Under the pieces are notes generated by a model, which did no database searches, was not told where the DNA came from, and saw only the letters and a program-made list of their open reading frames with translations. From Dyadobacter sp. CY326 (lineage in GTDB: Bacteria; Bacteroidota; Bacteroidia; Cytophagales; Spirosomataceae), in assembly GCF_021390515.1 (NCBI RefSeq), contig NZ_JAJUXI010000014.1, positions 62,001-126,000 of the forward strand: a stretch of DNA of 64,000 bases, written 5' to 3'. The translations under genes were made by a program, and so were the position numbers. This document shows, piece after piece, positions 44,425 through 52,966 of this stretch. The first letter of the stretch is position 1, and each line of letters begins with the position of its first letter.

Positions 44425-44889
44425 TTATTGAGGGTTAGCCGCCGAAACCCATCGTCTGTGGTAATTGATCTGACCCAAATGATAGGAAAGATGCGTCAAC
44501 AAATGCACGAGCACCAATGCAGTCGTCTGCTCCGCGAACATATCGAGCACATTGCGTGGAAACGCTGCCTGCAACTGTTCCTGAGATAAATCCCGAATGG
44601 ATTTTACAACAATGGCAGACAAATTTTCGACTTCGGAAACCAGTTCCGGCTGGGTAAAGTAACGCGCCGCAAATTCCGCATCGCGGTTCCTGACATATGG
44701 AACATTGCCCAAAGCAAGCCCTACATAAGTTCGCAGATTCCCAATCAGATGCTGGCAAAGATTCCCGCCCGAGTTGATCGTTCCCGGCAATTGGACCCAC
44801 AACGAATCCTCCGAAGGGTAATTTTCAATTTCGTCCCGCAATTTTTTGAGATCACGCTCGAAGAGCTGGACGATTATTTCATTTTCCAT
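44425..44889 (-). CDS. DinB-family protein
   Basis: 154 residues of a four-helix bundle with the DinB-type metal-binding histidines (NLCQHLIGNLRTYVG and HLLTHLSYHLGQINYHRRW). Many relatives are thiol-dependent transferases (bacillithiol/mycothiol) or of unknown role. ATG 44889 fits the family start MENEIIVQLFERDL; the frame to 44919 adds 10 unlikely residues. First gene of a unit with the PLP decarboxylase. Confidence 0.85.
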   Translation of the reverse strand: MENEIIVQLFERDLKKLRDEIENYPSEDSLWVQLPGTINSGGNLCQHLIGNLRTYVGLALGNVPYVRNRDAEFAARYFTQPELVSEVENLSAIVVKSIRDLSQEQLQAAFPRNVLDMFAEQTTALVLVHLLTHLSYHLGQINYHRRWVSAANPQ

Positions 44890-45033
44890 GGCTAACAGAT
44901 GTTTGAAGTTGCAGTCCAATTTAGCGTTTCAATTCAGCTTTCCGTGCGGCTAGGCTGTGCTAATTGATTTGCTAAATCAAACTGCGATGCAAAGTTGCCT
45001 AGCGAAATCATGGGAAAACAGATTCAGTTTTGT

Positions 45034-45041
45034 TATTTTTG
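45034..45041 (+). promoter_or_regulatory. Candidate -7 element (TATTTTTG) for the MocR regulator at 45054
   Basis: Exact TAnnTTTG match. It lies just downstream of an in-frame TTG at 45030, ruling that codon out as the start. It puts the transcript start near 45047, giving a very short leader if translation begins at 45054 or about 28 bases if at 45075. Confidence 0.5.
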
Positions 45042-45053
45042 GGCATAACAGAT

Positions 45054-46520
45054 ATGCTAAATGCCAGAAAGGAAATGAACAATGCAATTTTCGTAGAAAA
45101 GGACGAATTCCTTTACAGCCAGGTTGCCGAAAGATTGGAGCAACAAATTGAAAACAACACGCTCAAAAGCGGCGACAAGTTGATTTCCCTACGGGCACTC
45201 AGCAAAGAGCAGGGCATTAGTTTGAGCACTGCATACAAGGCTTACGTGGCGCTCGAAAACAAGGGTTACGTGGAAGCAAGGCCGAAATCGGGCTATTTTG
45301 TACGATATAAATCTGCGCAGCGGCCAGGAAAGTCGGAAGTGCCAAAACCCGCTGCCAAGCTTGCAGAGCCCGATGTGGACGCAATAATCAAGCAAGTTTA
45401 CCGGACATTGACACAGGAAGGAACGGTCAGACTGTCGACTGCGGTGCCATCCATCGAGCTTACGCCTGTTGCCAAGCTCAACAAGGCGCTCATGGAAGCG
45501 ATCCGGCGCAGTCCGCACAGCTGCACGCAATACGAAGACATTCAGGGAAACCAGAATTTAAGAAAGCAGATTGCAAAAAATGCATTCAATTGGAATGGCA
45601 ATGTAACTGAGGATGAGGTAATCACAACACACGGCTGCATGGAAGCGGTGTCTTTTTGCCTGCAAGCAGTCACGAAGCCCGGCGATGTTGTGGCCATCGA
45701 GAGTCCCGTATATTTCGGCATTTTTAATGTTGTAAAAAATCTTGGCTTGCAGATTTTCGAAGTCGTAAGCGATCCGAATGACGGACCTGACCTTGAATAT
45801 CTGGAGAAATCTTTGGAAACGGTGCCCATCAAAGCGTGCCTTTTTGTGACCAATTTCTCTAATCCGACCGGTGCCAGCATGCCCGATAACCGGAAAAAGC
45901 AGTTGGTTCAAATGCTTGCTGAAAAGGAAATTCCGTTGATCGAGGATGATATTTATGGTGAAATGTATTTTGGCAAAAACCGCCCCAAGACTTGCAAGAG
46001 TTTTGATAAAAAAGGGCTTGTAATGCTCTGTTCATCGGTTTCCAAAACGCTTGCGCCCGGTTATCGCGTTGGCTGGTGCATTCCGGGCAAATTTTTCGAG
46101 AAAGTGCTGAGCAATAAGATCGTGCATACGGTTTCGTCGGCAACGCCCACACAATCTGCCATCGGCTATTTTTTCGAAACGGGCCGTTATGACCTGCATA
46201 TGCGGAATTTGCGCAAAGCGCTGCACACGCAATGTCTGCGTTACACGCAGGCAATCACAGAATATTTCCCGGCCGGCACCAGAATTAGCCGGCCACAAGG
46301 CGGTTATGTGTTATGGATTGAATTGAACGCGAAAATCAATGCATTCGAACTTTTTGAGGCTGGAATTTTAGAAAACATCAGCATTTCCCCCGGCCAGATT
46401 TTTAGCACCGACGCCCGCTTTGTCAATTACATCAGAATCAGTTTCGGCGCTCCATTTAGCCCTGCTATTGACGGCGCATTGAAGAAATTGGGCGCACTGG
46501 TTGCCGCACGATTACATTGA
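45054..46520 (+). CDS. MocR-type transcriptional regulator (GntR wHTH fused to aminotransferase fold)
   Basis: About 488 residues: winged helix (about 15-85, LKSGDKLISLRALSKEQGISLSTAYKAYVALENKGYVE in part) joined to a fold-type I aminotransferase domain. The PLP Lys is in LCSSVSKTLAPGYRVGWC, with TNFSNPTGASMPDNRK and PQGGYVLWIEL. Such proteins usually sense PLP or an amino acid and regulate a divergent operon. Here that is the DinB-like gene plus the PLP decarboxylase. Start could be ATG 45054 or 45075 (the latter preceded by AAAGGAA). Confidence 0.9.
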   Translation: MLNARKEMNNAIFVEKDEFLYSQVAERLEQQIENNTLKSGDKLISLRALSKEQGISLSTAYKAYVALENKGYVEARPKSGYFVRYKSAQRPGKSEVPKPAAKLAEPDVDAIIKQVYRTLTQEGTVRLSTAVPSIELTPVAKLNKALMEAIRRSPHSCTQYEDIQGNQNLRKQIAKNAFNWNGNVTEDEVITTHGCMEAVSFCLQAVTKPGDVVAIESPVYFGIFNVVKNLGLQIFEVVSDPNDGPDLEYLEKSLETVPIKACLFVTNFSNPTGASMPDNRKKQLVQMLAEKEIPLIEDDIYGEMYFGKNRPKTCKSFDKKGLVMLCSSVSKTLAPGYRVGWCIPGKFFEKVLSNKIVHTVSSATPTQSAIGYFFETGRYDLHMRNLRKALHTQCLRYTQAITEYFPAGTRISRPQGGYVLWIELNAKINAFELFEAGILENISISPGQIFSTDARFVNYIRISFGAPFSPAIDGALKKLGALVAARLH

Positions 46521-46523
46521 AAT

Positions 46524-46844
46524 TCATGCAAAAAGCGCCTTAATCACTTCCAAAACGCTATCGGCCGCCGTTGCGTCAAGCGTGCCGATCTTTTTGAAAA
46601 GTCTTGCCTTGTCAATCGCCCGGAGCTGGTCGATTGCAATTTGCCCCGATTTGTTGCTTACAACACAGTCAACACGCGTTGGATAGCGCTTTATTGTCGA
46701 AGTCAATGGTGCAATGATGACCGTATTCAGCGAGCGGTTAATGTCGTCTGGCGAAATCACGACGCAGGGCCGTGACTTTTTGATTTCACTGCCAATGGTC
46801 GGGTCGAGGTTTACAAAATAAATTTCGAATCGCTTGACTACCAT
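46524..46844 (-). CDS. mazF: MazF/PemK-family mRNA interferase toxin
   Basis: 106-residue type II toxin with the MazF fold: FEIYFVNLDPTIGSEIKKSRPCVVIS (beta1 region with Arg), NTVIIAPLTST and QIAIDQLRAIDKARLFKKIG. Cleaves mRNA at short specific sequences when unbound. It overlaps mazE by 7 bases from ATG 46844 (13 from the alternative ATG 46850), as usual for these pairs, and ends 3 bases from the convergent MocR gene. Confidence 0.93.
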   Translation of the reverse strand: MVVKRFEIYFVNLDPTIGSEIKKSRPCVVISPDDINRSLNTVIIAPLTSTIKRYPTRVDCVVSNKSGQIAIDQLRAIDKARLFKKIGTLDATAADSVLEVIKALFA

Positions 46845-47086
46845 GTCCATTCCGATTCGTCAAAGGCATTGGCAAGTCCGTCCAAGAGATTTTCTTCCTT
46901 CTCAACATTCGCCTGCCGAAACTGCTCTTCCCAGCCTGCCCTCGGACTTTGACTTGCAGGCTCTATCACAATGGAAGTTCCTTTAACCTCCACATTCACA
47001 ATGTCTTGAATGTTACATTGTTCCATCATGTTTTTTGAAAGAATAACTCCCTGGGAATTTCCAATCTTTCTGACCCTTACCAGCAT
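46838..47086 (-). CDS. mazE: MazE-type AbrB-fold antitoxin
   Basis: 82-residue antitoxin: N-terminal swapped-hairpin AbrB/MazE domain (LVRVRKIGNSQGVILSKNMMEQ; VEVKGTSIVIEPAS) and an acidic C-terminal toxin-binding tail ending ESEWTW. The N-terminal domain needs the start at ATG 47086 (a TTG just before it is also in frame). The promoter directly upstream is near-perfect and contains a palindrome for autorepression. Confidence 0.93.
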   Translation of the reverse strand: MLVRVRKIGNSQGVILSKNMMEQCNIQDIVNVEVKGTSIVIEPASQSPRAGWEEQFRQANVEKEENLLDGLANAFDESEWTW

Positions 47087-47090
47087 CAAA

Positions 47091-47121
47091 CAAAGTTATA
47101 ATAATGTTATAACAATGCAAA
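47091..47121 (-). promoter_or_regulatory. mazEF promoter with embedded palindromic operator
   Basis: Minus strand: TTTG (complement of 47118-47121), 19-base spacer, TAACTTTG (complement of 47091-47098), both exact Bacteroidota consensus elements. The spacer and the start of the -7 element form the perfect palindrome GTTATAA-N5-TTATAAC (47095-47113). The -7 element ends only 4 bases before the mazE ATG, so the mRNA should be leaderless or nearly so. Binding of MazE or MazEF here would block RNA polymerase. Confidence 0.75.
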
Positions 47122-47226
47122 GGCGATTTTCACTAAAACGAAACCCGTGTGTAATGCATTGTGACAACAAACATTGTGTAACATTTCCCTGCAACAACAT
47201 TGCAATGAATTGATTTTCAGACATGA

Positions 47227-47259
47227 AACCCTGTTGCACGGGGTTATAGCGTACATTTG
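47227..47259 (+). promoter_or_regulatory. Promoter and candidate operator of the metal operon
   Basis: TACATTTG (47252-47259) is an exact -7 element. Immediately upstream lies a near-perfect palindrome, AACCC at 47227-47231 and GGGTT at 47241-47245 with inner GT/AC pairs (19 bases overall). A TTG inside it (47234-47236) is 15 bases from -7, a short -33 spacing, as seen for promoters that need remodelling by a metal-responsive regulator. The role is inferred. Confidence 0.45.
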
Positions 47260-47336
47260 CGGTAGGGTTTTCATATTTCATTTGAATTTCAATTACACCG
47301 AAAATCAACCCGGCAACACTTTTTGATCATAACACA

Positions 47337-49349
47337 ATGAAGCTCAGCGAAACCCACGAACACGCTCATCACAACGAAAAAGAATGCTGCGCCCCGGAGA
47401 CTGCGGCGGCGACAAAACAAGCGCATAATCATGGACACGATGAGCACGATGGACACGACCACGATCATGACGGTCACAGTCATGGCGACGGAGCGGATGA
47501 AGGTTTGCTGAAAAGTCGTTGGATGCTGTGGCTTAGCTTGTTAATCTTGGCCGGCTATCTTTTCACAACATTTATATTGAAGGTTGAGGTCAACCGCACG
47601 GTGGAGATTGCGCTGATGCTCGTTGCCTATGTTTTGGCCGGCAATAAAACCATTGCCACGGCATTCCGGCGTGTGATGCGAGGCGATTTTTTCAATGAAT
47701 TTACCTTGATGACGATCGCGACAATCGGCGCTTTTTACATCGGTGAGTTTAGCGAAGGCGTTGCGGTTATGATCTTTTACGAACTTGGCGAACTGTTTCA
47801 GGATTTGGCCGTAAGCCGATCAAAACGCTCCATTAAGGCGCTTTTGGACATCAGACCCGAAGAAGTGACTGTAATCAGAGACGGAAAAGACGCGCAAGTT
47901 GCGCCGGGTTCAGTCAAAATTGGTGAAACGATTGTGGTCAAAGCCGGCGAGAAAGTTGCTTTGGACGGCAAGCTCAAATCTTTGAACGGGACATTCAATA
48001 CGGCCGCATTGACAGGTGAATCCGTTCCTGATCAAAAGGTGCAAAATGAGGTCGTTCTGGCTGGGATGATCAACATGGAAAAATCCGTTGAGGTGGAAGT
48101 CGGGACATTGTTCAAGGATTCCAAGCTTTCGCGCATTCTAGAAATGGTGCAGGAAGCCACGGCCAGAAAAGCGCCTACACAATTGTTAATAAGCAGGTTA
48201 GCAAAAATTTATACACCAATTGTTTTCCTGCTCGCTGTGCTGATCATCCTCGTTCCCTACTTTTTTGTCGCAAATTATAATTTTGATCAATGGCTTTACC
48301 GCGGCATGGTTTTCCTCGTCATTGCTTGTCCTTGTGCGCTCACAATCTCCATTCCGTTGGGCTATTTTGGCGGCATCGGACTGGCTTCGCGCAATGGGAT
48401 TTTGGTCAAAGGCGCTAACTTTCTCGACGTTATCACCAAGATCGACACATTGGTTTCCGACAAAACAGGGACGCTTACCAAAGGCGTTTTCAAGGTCCAG
48501 AAAGTGGAAACCAGTTTGGATAACAATGATTTTATCACTAAAACTGCATCATTAGAGCAATATTCAACGCACCCGGTGGCAAAAGCTGTCGTGGAACAAG
48601 CAGGCACATTGACATTGATCAAGCCAACGGAAGTTGAAGAGATTTCCGGACACGGTTTGAAAGGTAAGGTTGGCACAGATTCGCTTCTTGCCGGAAACCT
48701 TAAACTGCTAAACAAATTCAATATCGCGTTTCCATCAGAACTAAACAATATTGCCGAAACAATTGTCGCTGTGGCCATTAACGGCGCTTATGCAGGTTAT
48801 ATCACCATTGCTGACGAGATCAAGGAAGATGCGGCAGCGGCCATTGCACAATTGAAAAGCCTTGGCATTGAGACGGTTATGCTGTCAGGAGATAAGCAAG
48901 TTGTCGTTTCGCACATTGCTGGCCAGCTGCGCATTGATCAGTATTTTGGAGATTTGTTGCCGGAAGACAAAGTCCGTAAAGTTGAGGAGTTAAAAGCGGC
49001 TGGAAAACACATTGCTTTCGCGGGCGATGGCGTGAATGATGCGCCGGTAATTGCCCTCGCGGATGTGGGCATCGCCATGGGCGCGCTTGGCTCGGATGTG
49101 GCGATCGAAACGGCCGACATTGTAATTCAGAACGATCAGCCATCAAAAATTGCATCGGCGATCAAGGTGGGCAAAATCACGAAAAGCGTAGTTTATCAGA
49201 ACATTTCGGCGGCAATGACCGTGAAACTTTTGGTGATGATCCTCGGTGCCGGTGGAATTGCGACGCTTTGGGAAGCGGTTTTTGCGGATGTTGGCGTAGC
49301 TTTGCTGGCCATTCTGAACGCTTTCAGGATTCAGGGCAAAAAGATTTAA
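47337..49349 (+). CDS. Heavy-metal P1B-type ATPase (Zn/Cd/Co exporter)
   Basis: 670-residue metal-translocating P-type ATPase. Instead of an HMA domain the N-terminus is an about 60-residue His/Asp/Cys-rich cytosolic tail with many HDH and HGH units, suited to Zn(II). The rest is standard: TGES in LTGESVPD, the metal site CPC in IACPCALTIS, phosphorylation site DKTGTLTKG, HP in YSTHPVAKA, and GDGVNDAPV. The CPC class fits Zn/Cd/Pb or Cu; the His-rich tail and neighbours favour Zn/Cd. First gene of an apparent three-gene operon. Confidence 0.9.
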   Translation: MKLSETHEHAHHNEKECCAPETAAATKQAHNHGHDEHDGHDHDHDGHSHGDGADEGLLKSRWMLWLSLLILAGYLFTTFILKVEVNRTVEIALMLVAYVLAGNKTIATAFRRVMRGDFFNEFTLMTIATIGAFYIGEFSEGVAVMIFYELGELFQDLAVSRSKRSIKALLDIRPEEVTVIRDGKDAQVAPGSVKIGETIVVKAGEKVALDGKLKSLNGTFNTAALTGESVPDQKVQNEVVLAGMINMEKSVEVEVGTLFKDSKLSRILEMVQEATARKAPTQLLISRLAKIYTPIVFLLAVLIILVPYFFVANYNFDQWLYRGMVFLVIACPCALTISIPLGYFGGIGLASRNGILVKGANFLDVITKIDTLVSDKTGTLTKGVFKVQKVETSLDNNDFITKTASLEQYSTHPVAKAVVEQAGTLTLIKPTEVEEISGHGLKGKVGTDSLLAGNLKLLNKFNIAFPSELNNIAETIVAVAINGAYAGYITIADEIKEDAAAAIAQLKSLGIETVMLSGDKQVVVSHIAGQLRIDQYFGDLLPEDKVRKVEELKAAGKHIAFAGDGVNDAPVIALADVGIAMGALGSDVAIETADIVIQNDQPSKIASAIKVGKITKSVVYQNISAAMTVKLLVMILGAGGIATLWEAVFADVGVALLAILNAFRIQGKKI

Positions 49350-49367
49350 TTCAAAACACACTTTGCA

Positions 49368-49688
49368 TTGAAATATTTGATTGTCATACTAGCCTTTTAC
49401 ATGCTCACTTTGGCGCTGCTCCCCTGTGGCGACAAAGTGGAATGCATTGACAATGAGCGCTATGAAACAACTTTCAATGACAATGATCACCCGGATCACG
49501 ATGGCCATGCAGAAAACTGCTCGCCGTTTTGCATATGCGCTTGCTGCGGACAAATGCTGAATATTTTCACAGCTTATCACTTTGACATCAAGCCAACGTT
49601 TGCAGCCGTAACCAGCCGCTCTCTCTATGCAGACCCCTATTTTAAAATAATTCCCCAATCCATCTGGCAGCCGCCAAAGCTGGTTTAA
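49368..49688 (+). CDS. Small secreted His/Cys-rich protein (DUF6660-like)
   Basis: 106 residues starting at TTG 49368. N-terminal hydrophobic export signal (MKYLIVILAFYMLTLALLPCG), then an acidic His-rich stretch (DNDHPDHDGHAENC) and a Cys cluster (CSPFCICACCG), and a C-terminal segment ending in IPQSIWQPPKLV. This pattern recalls the Bacteroidota DUF6660 family found beside metal efflux genes; I name it with reserve. It probably binds the metal in the periplasm between exporter and receptor. Confidence 0.72.
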   Translation: MKYLIVILAFYMLTLALLPCGDKVECIDNERYETTFNDNDHPDHDGHAENCSPFCICACCGQMLNIFTAYHFDIKPTFAAVTSRSLYADPYFKIIPQSIWQPPKLV

Positions 49689-49732
49689 ATCGATCCGCTT
49701 TACTTATTTTTTACGACGATTTAAATCTCACA

Positions 49733-51901
49733 ATGCAAAAATCAATCTTGCTTGTGCTGGTCATGCTGTACGGCAGTGTGACGCAGGCACAAAATACATT
49801 AGCCGTTTTCATTAAAGATCAGCAAACAGAAAATGCGCTTCCGGGAGCCACGGTGCAAATCAAAGGTTCCGCAAATGGCTCTGTATCAGACGAAAATGGT
49901 CTGGCCACTATTCCAGGATTTTTGGGCGAATCAGCCATTATCAGCACAACTTTCGTTGGCTATCAGCCCCGGACGGACACAATTGCGCTGCCCGCCGCAG
50001 ACACGCTGACCATCTTCCTGACGAGCGAGGCCGAGGAAATGGAAGAAGTGGTCATTTCATCAACGCGCAGCTCGCGGACCATTCAGGACATTCCTACGCG
50101 TGTAGAATTCATTGCAGGGGAAGAGCTTGATGAAAAGGCCAATATGAAACCGGGTGACATTCGTATGGTTTTGAGCGAAAGCACTGGCATTCAGGTGCAA
50201 ACCACTTCCGCGACCAGCGCCAACGCGAGCATTCGCATCCAGGGTCTGGATGGGCGTTACACCCAAATTTTGAAGGATGGATTTCCATTATATTCGGGCG
50301 CATCAAGCGGTTTGGGCCTTTTGCAAATTCCTCCGCTCGATCTCAAACAAGTGGAAGTGATCAAAGGCTCGGCTTCCACATTGTACGGAGGTGGCGCCAT
50401 CGCAGGACTTGTCAATCTGATCTCAAAAACGCCCAAAGAAACTCAGGAACTGAAATTTCACCTGAACGGAACGACTGCGGGCGGTTTTGATGCCAACGGT
50501 TTTTATTCCAAACGTTTTGGTAAAACGGGTGCGACCGTTTTTGCAGCGCACAACCGCAATGCGGCTTATGATCCCGCCGGCATTGACCTTTCTGCGATTC
50601 CAAAGTTCGAGCGTTTCACATTCAATCCGCGGTTTTTTGTTTATCCAAATGCAAACACAACGATCAGCCTCGGCGTCAATTCCTCCTTCGAAAACCGAAT
50701 CGGAGGTGACATGCATTACATTAAAAACGAACGCGAAGCCGGACACAGTTATTTTGAAAAGAACAAAACGGAGCGCATCAGCACGCAATTTTTATTCGAT
50801 CATATTTTTGGAAAACATGAGCATTTCGTTGTTAAAAACAGCGTCAGCTATTTCAATCGCAGTTTAACGACGCCGGGTTATGCTTTTAAGGGCACGCAAT
50901 ATTCAACCTTTACGGAGGCTTCTTACGCCAATCACGGCGAAAAGCTTGAATGGATCGCGGGCGCGAATTTGTGGACAGACCAGTTTAAAGAAATCATGGT
51001 TTCGCACGGCCAGGAAAGAGATTACAATTTGAACACATTTGGCGCTTTTGCTCAAAACACGTGGAAAGCTTCCAACTGGCTGGATGTTGAAACCGGCCTT
51101 CGCGCGGATTACGTGATGGATTATGGCCTCGCATTTTTACCCCGAATTTCAGCATTGCTTAAAGTTGCGCCGAAGCTGACCTCACGCATTGGCGGCGGAT
51201 TGGGCTACAAAGCGCCAACTATTTTTACAGAAGAAAGTGAACGCATTCAATATCAAGGCGTTTCGGCGATTGATAAAGACAAAAATAAGCTGGAACACAG
51301 TTATGGCGGCAATTGGGACATCAATTATCAGACGAACATTTTTAATGAGCAGTTGAGTCTCAGCATTAACCAATTGTTTTTTTACACAAAAATCACCAAA
51401 CCGCTCATTCTCAAACCGGTAAGCAATGGACGCTATGAATTTCAAAACATTGCCGGACACATTGATACGCGTGGGACGGAGACTAATTTAAAGCTCGGTT
51501 ACGCCGATTTCAAACTCTTCCTGGGTTACACGTTCACGGATGCACGCATTGACGAAAACAATGTTCATCGTGAGAATTATCTTACGCCAAAACACAGAAT
51601 TAACTCCGTGCTTTTCTACGAAGTTGAAGACAAATGGAAGGCTGGATTGGAGGCCTATTATTTCAGCAAGCAAAAGCTAAGCGACGGCAAAACGGGCCAG
51701 GAATATGTGATTTTGGGCTTCATGGTCGAGCGGCTTTTTGAGCGGTTTTCGATTTATATCAATTTCGAAAACTTCCTGGACGCACGCCAGACACGATTCG
51801 ACAATATTTACACAGGCTCGATTACAAACCCTGTTTTCAGGGATATTTATGCCCCATTGGATGGGTTTGTCTTCAACGGAGGCATTAAGATTAATTTGTG
51901 A
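49733..51901 (+). CDS. TonB-dependent outer-membrane receptor
   Basis: 722 residues: signal peptide (MQKSILLVLVMLYGSVTQAQ), an N-terminal carboxypeptidase-regulatory-like beta domain (about 22-105), plug domain (about 115-230, IQDIPTRVEFIAGEELDEKA ... VEVIKGSASTLYGGGAIAGLVNLI) and a 22-strand barrel ending in an aromatic-rich strand (VFNGGIKINL). No SusD partner, so a siderophore, cobalamin or metal-chelate receptor rather than a glycan importer. The gap of 44 bases to the previous gene and no terminator suggest the same operon as the metal ATPase. Confidence 0.9.
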   Translation: MQKSILLVLVMLYGSVTQAQNTLAVFIKDQQTENALPGATVQIKGSANGSVSDENGLATIPGFLGESAIISTTFVGYQPRTDTIALPAADTLTIFLTSEAEEMEEVVISSTRSSRTIQDIPTRVEFIAGEELDEKANMKPGDIRMVLSESTGIQVQTTSATSANASIRIQGLDGRYTQILKDGFPLYSGASSGLGLLQIPPLDLKQVEVIKGSASTLYGGGAIAGLVNLISKTPKETQELKFHLNGTTAGGFDANGFYSKRFGKTGATVFAAHNRNAAYDPAGIDLSAIPKFERFTFNPRFFVYPNANTTISLGVNSSFENRIGGDMHYIKNEREAGHSYFEKNKTERISTQFLFDHIFGKHEHFVVKNSVSYFNRSLTTPGYAFKGTQYSTFTEASYANHGEKLEWIAGANLWTDQFKEIMVSHGQERDYNLNTFGAFAQNTWKASNWLDVETGLRADYVMDYGLAFLPRISALLKVAPKLTSRIGGGLGYKAPTIFTEESERIQYQGVSAIDKDKNKLEHSYGGNWDINYQTNIFNEQLSLSINQLFFYTKITKPLILKPVSNGRYEFQNIAGHIDTRGTETNLKLGYADFKLFLGYTFTDARIDENNVHRENYLTPKHRINSVLFYEVEDKWKAGLEAYYFSKQKLSDGKTGQEYVILGFMVERLFERFSIYINFENFLDARQTRFDNIYTGSITNPVFRDIYAPLDGFVFNGGIKINL

Positions 51902-51957
51902 TCACAATTTTATGGTAAATTCGAATCCTGTTTAGTCATGAAATAAAACGAACATTT

Positions 51958-52500
51958 ATGGGCAAAAAATTGGAGATCATCACACCGGAACTGGAAGATT
52001 TTATCCAAAAGCAAAAGCTCTTTTTCGTCGCCACCGCGGCTTGCGAAGGCACAGTTAACATATCTCCCAAAGGCATGGACTCACTGCGCATCCTCGGACC
52101 CAATCGCGTGATGTGGCTCAAAGTGACCGGAAGCGGCAATGAAACTGCGGCACATTTGCTTGAAAACGATCGCATTACGATCATGTTCTGCGCATTTGAA
52201 GGGAAGCCGCTGATTTTGCGGCTGTATGGAACCGCTCGAGCCATTTATCAGCGGGATGCGGAATGGGCAGAATACATTACTTTGTTTCCAAACCTTGAAG
52301 GCGCACGGCAGCTTTTTGATGTTAAAGTTGATGTCGTGCAGATGTCATGTGGAATGGCTGTGCCGTTGATGGACTACAACCGGGATCGCGACGAACTGAG
52401 GAATTGGGCCAAAAAGAAAGGCGACGAGGGGATTAAGGAATATTGGCAGCAGAAAAATGTAAAAAGCTTCGACGGGCTGGAAACGGGGATTTTCGGCTAA
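51958..52500 (+). CDS. Pyridoxamine 5'-phosphate oxidase-related FMN-binding protein
   Basis: 180-residue split-barrel flavoprotein. Conserved stretches are FIQKQKLFFVATAACEGTVNISPKG, NRVMWLKVTGSGNETAAHL and the C-terminal VVQMSCGMAVPLMDY, typical of a PNPOx-like family with unknown physiological substrate (not the PdxH enzyme). Stands alone on the plus strand after the TonB receptor. Confidence 0.85.
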   Translation: MGKKLEIITPELEDFIQKQKLFFVATAACEGTVNISPKGMDSLRILGPNRVMWLKVTGSGNETAAHLLENDRITIMFCAFEGKPLILRLYGTARAIYQRDAEWAEYITLFPNLEGARQLFDVKVDVVQMSCGMAVPLMDYNRDRDELRNWAKKKGDEGIKEYWQQKNVKSFDGLETGIFG

Positions 52501-52546
52501 TGCCTCGCATAATGGAGTAATTTCTCGCCAGACAGTCCTTTAATAC

Positions 52547-52564
52547 ATTCCAAACCATTGGAAT
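52547..52564. promoter_or_regulatory. 18-bp palindrome upstream of the cupin gene
   Basis: Perfect ATTCCAA-ACCA-TTGGAAT. It lies 37 bases before the cupin ATG. No T-run follows it, so an operator is more likely than a terminator. Confidence 0.4.
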
Positions 52565-52600
52565 AAAAACCATCCAACGATAACTTAAACCGCGATCCAT

Positions 52601-52957
52601 ATGTCCAGAACCGCTGCCTTATCACCGGAAGAACTTCATGCGGAATTAGAGGAAAATACGCAAAACCAATCTGTCGGCGACACTTTGCTGTTTGAAAATG
52701 CCAAGGTCAAGGTTTGGCACATCTGCCTCCAACCGGGCGAACGCATTCATTATCACCGTCATAACTACGATTATTTCTGGACGGTTTTACAAGATGGCCA
52801 AGGTGTTTCGAACCAGGAAGACGGTAGCCAGGTAAGTTTCACATTCAAAAAAGGGCAAACCTCTTTTCAAAATATCATTGAGCAAGGCAGCTCCATTCAT
52901 GATTTGAAAAATACCGGCACCGGCATTCTGGAATTCATTACAACGGAATTAAAATAA
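52601..52957 (+). CDS. Small cupin-domain protein
   Basis: 118-residue single beta-barrel. Cupin motif 1 metal ligands are in LQPGERIHYHRHNYDYFW (three His), and motif 2 is represented by SFQNIIEQGSSIHDLKNTGT with one His. Substrate or role unknown; relatives act as sensors or small-molecule enzymes. The gene ends 9 bases before the convergent small gene. Confidence 0.85.
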   Translation: MSRTAALSPEELHAELEENTQNQSVGDTLLFENAKVKVWHICLQPGERIHYHRHNYDYFWTVLQDGQGVSNQEDGSQVSFTFKKGQTSFQNIIEQGSSIHDLKNTGTGILEFITTELK

Positions 52958-52966
52958 TTGCGACGG

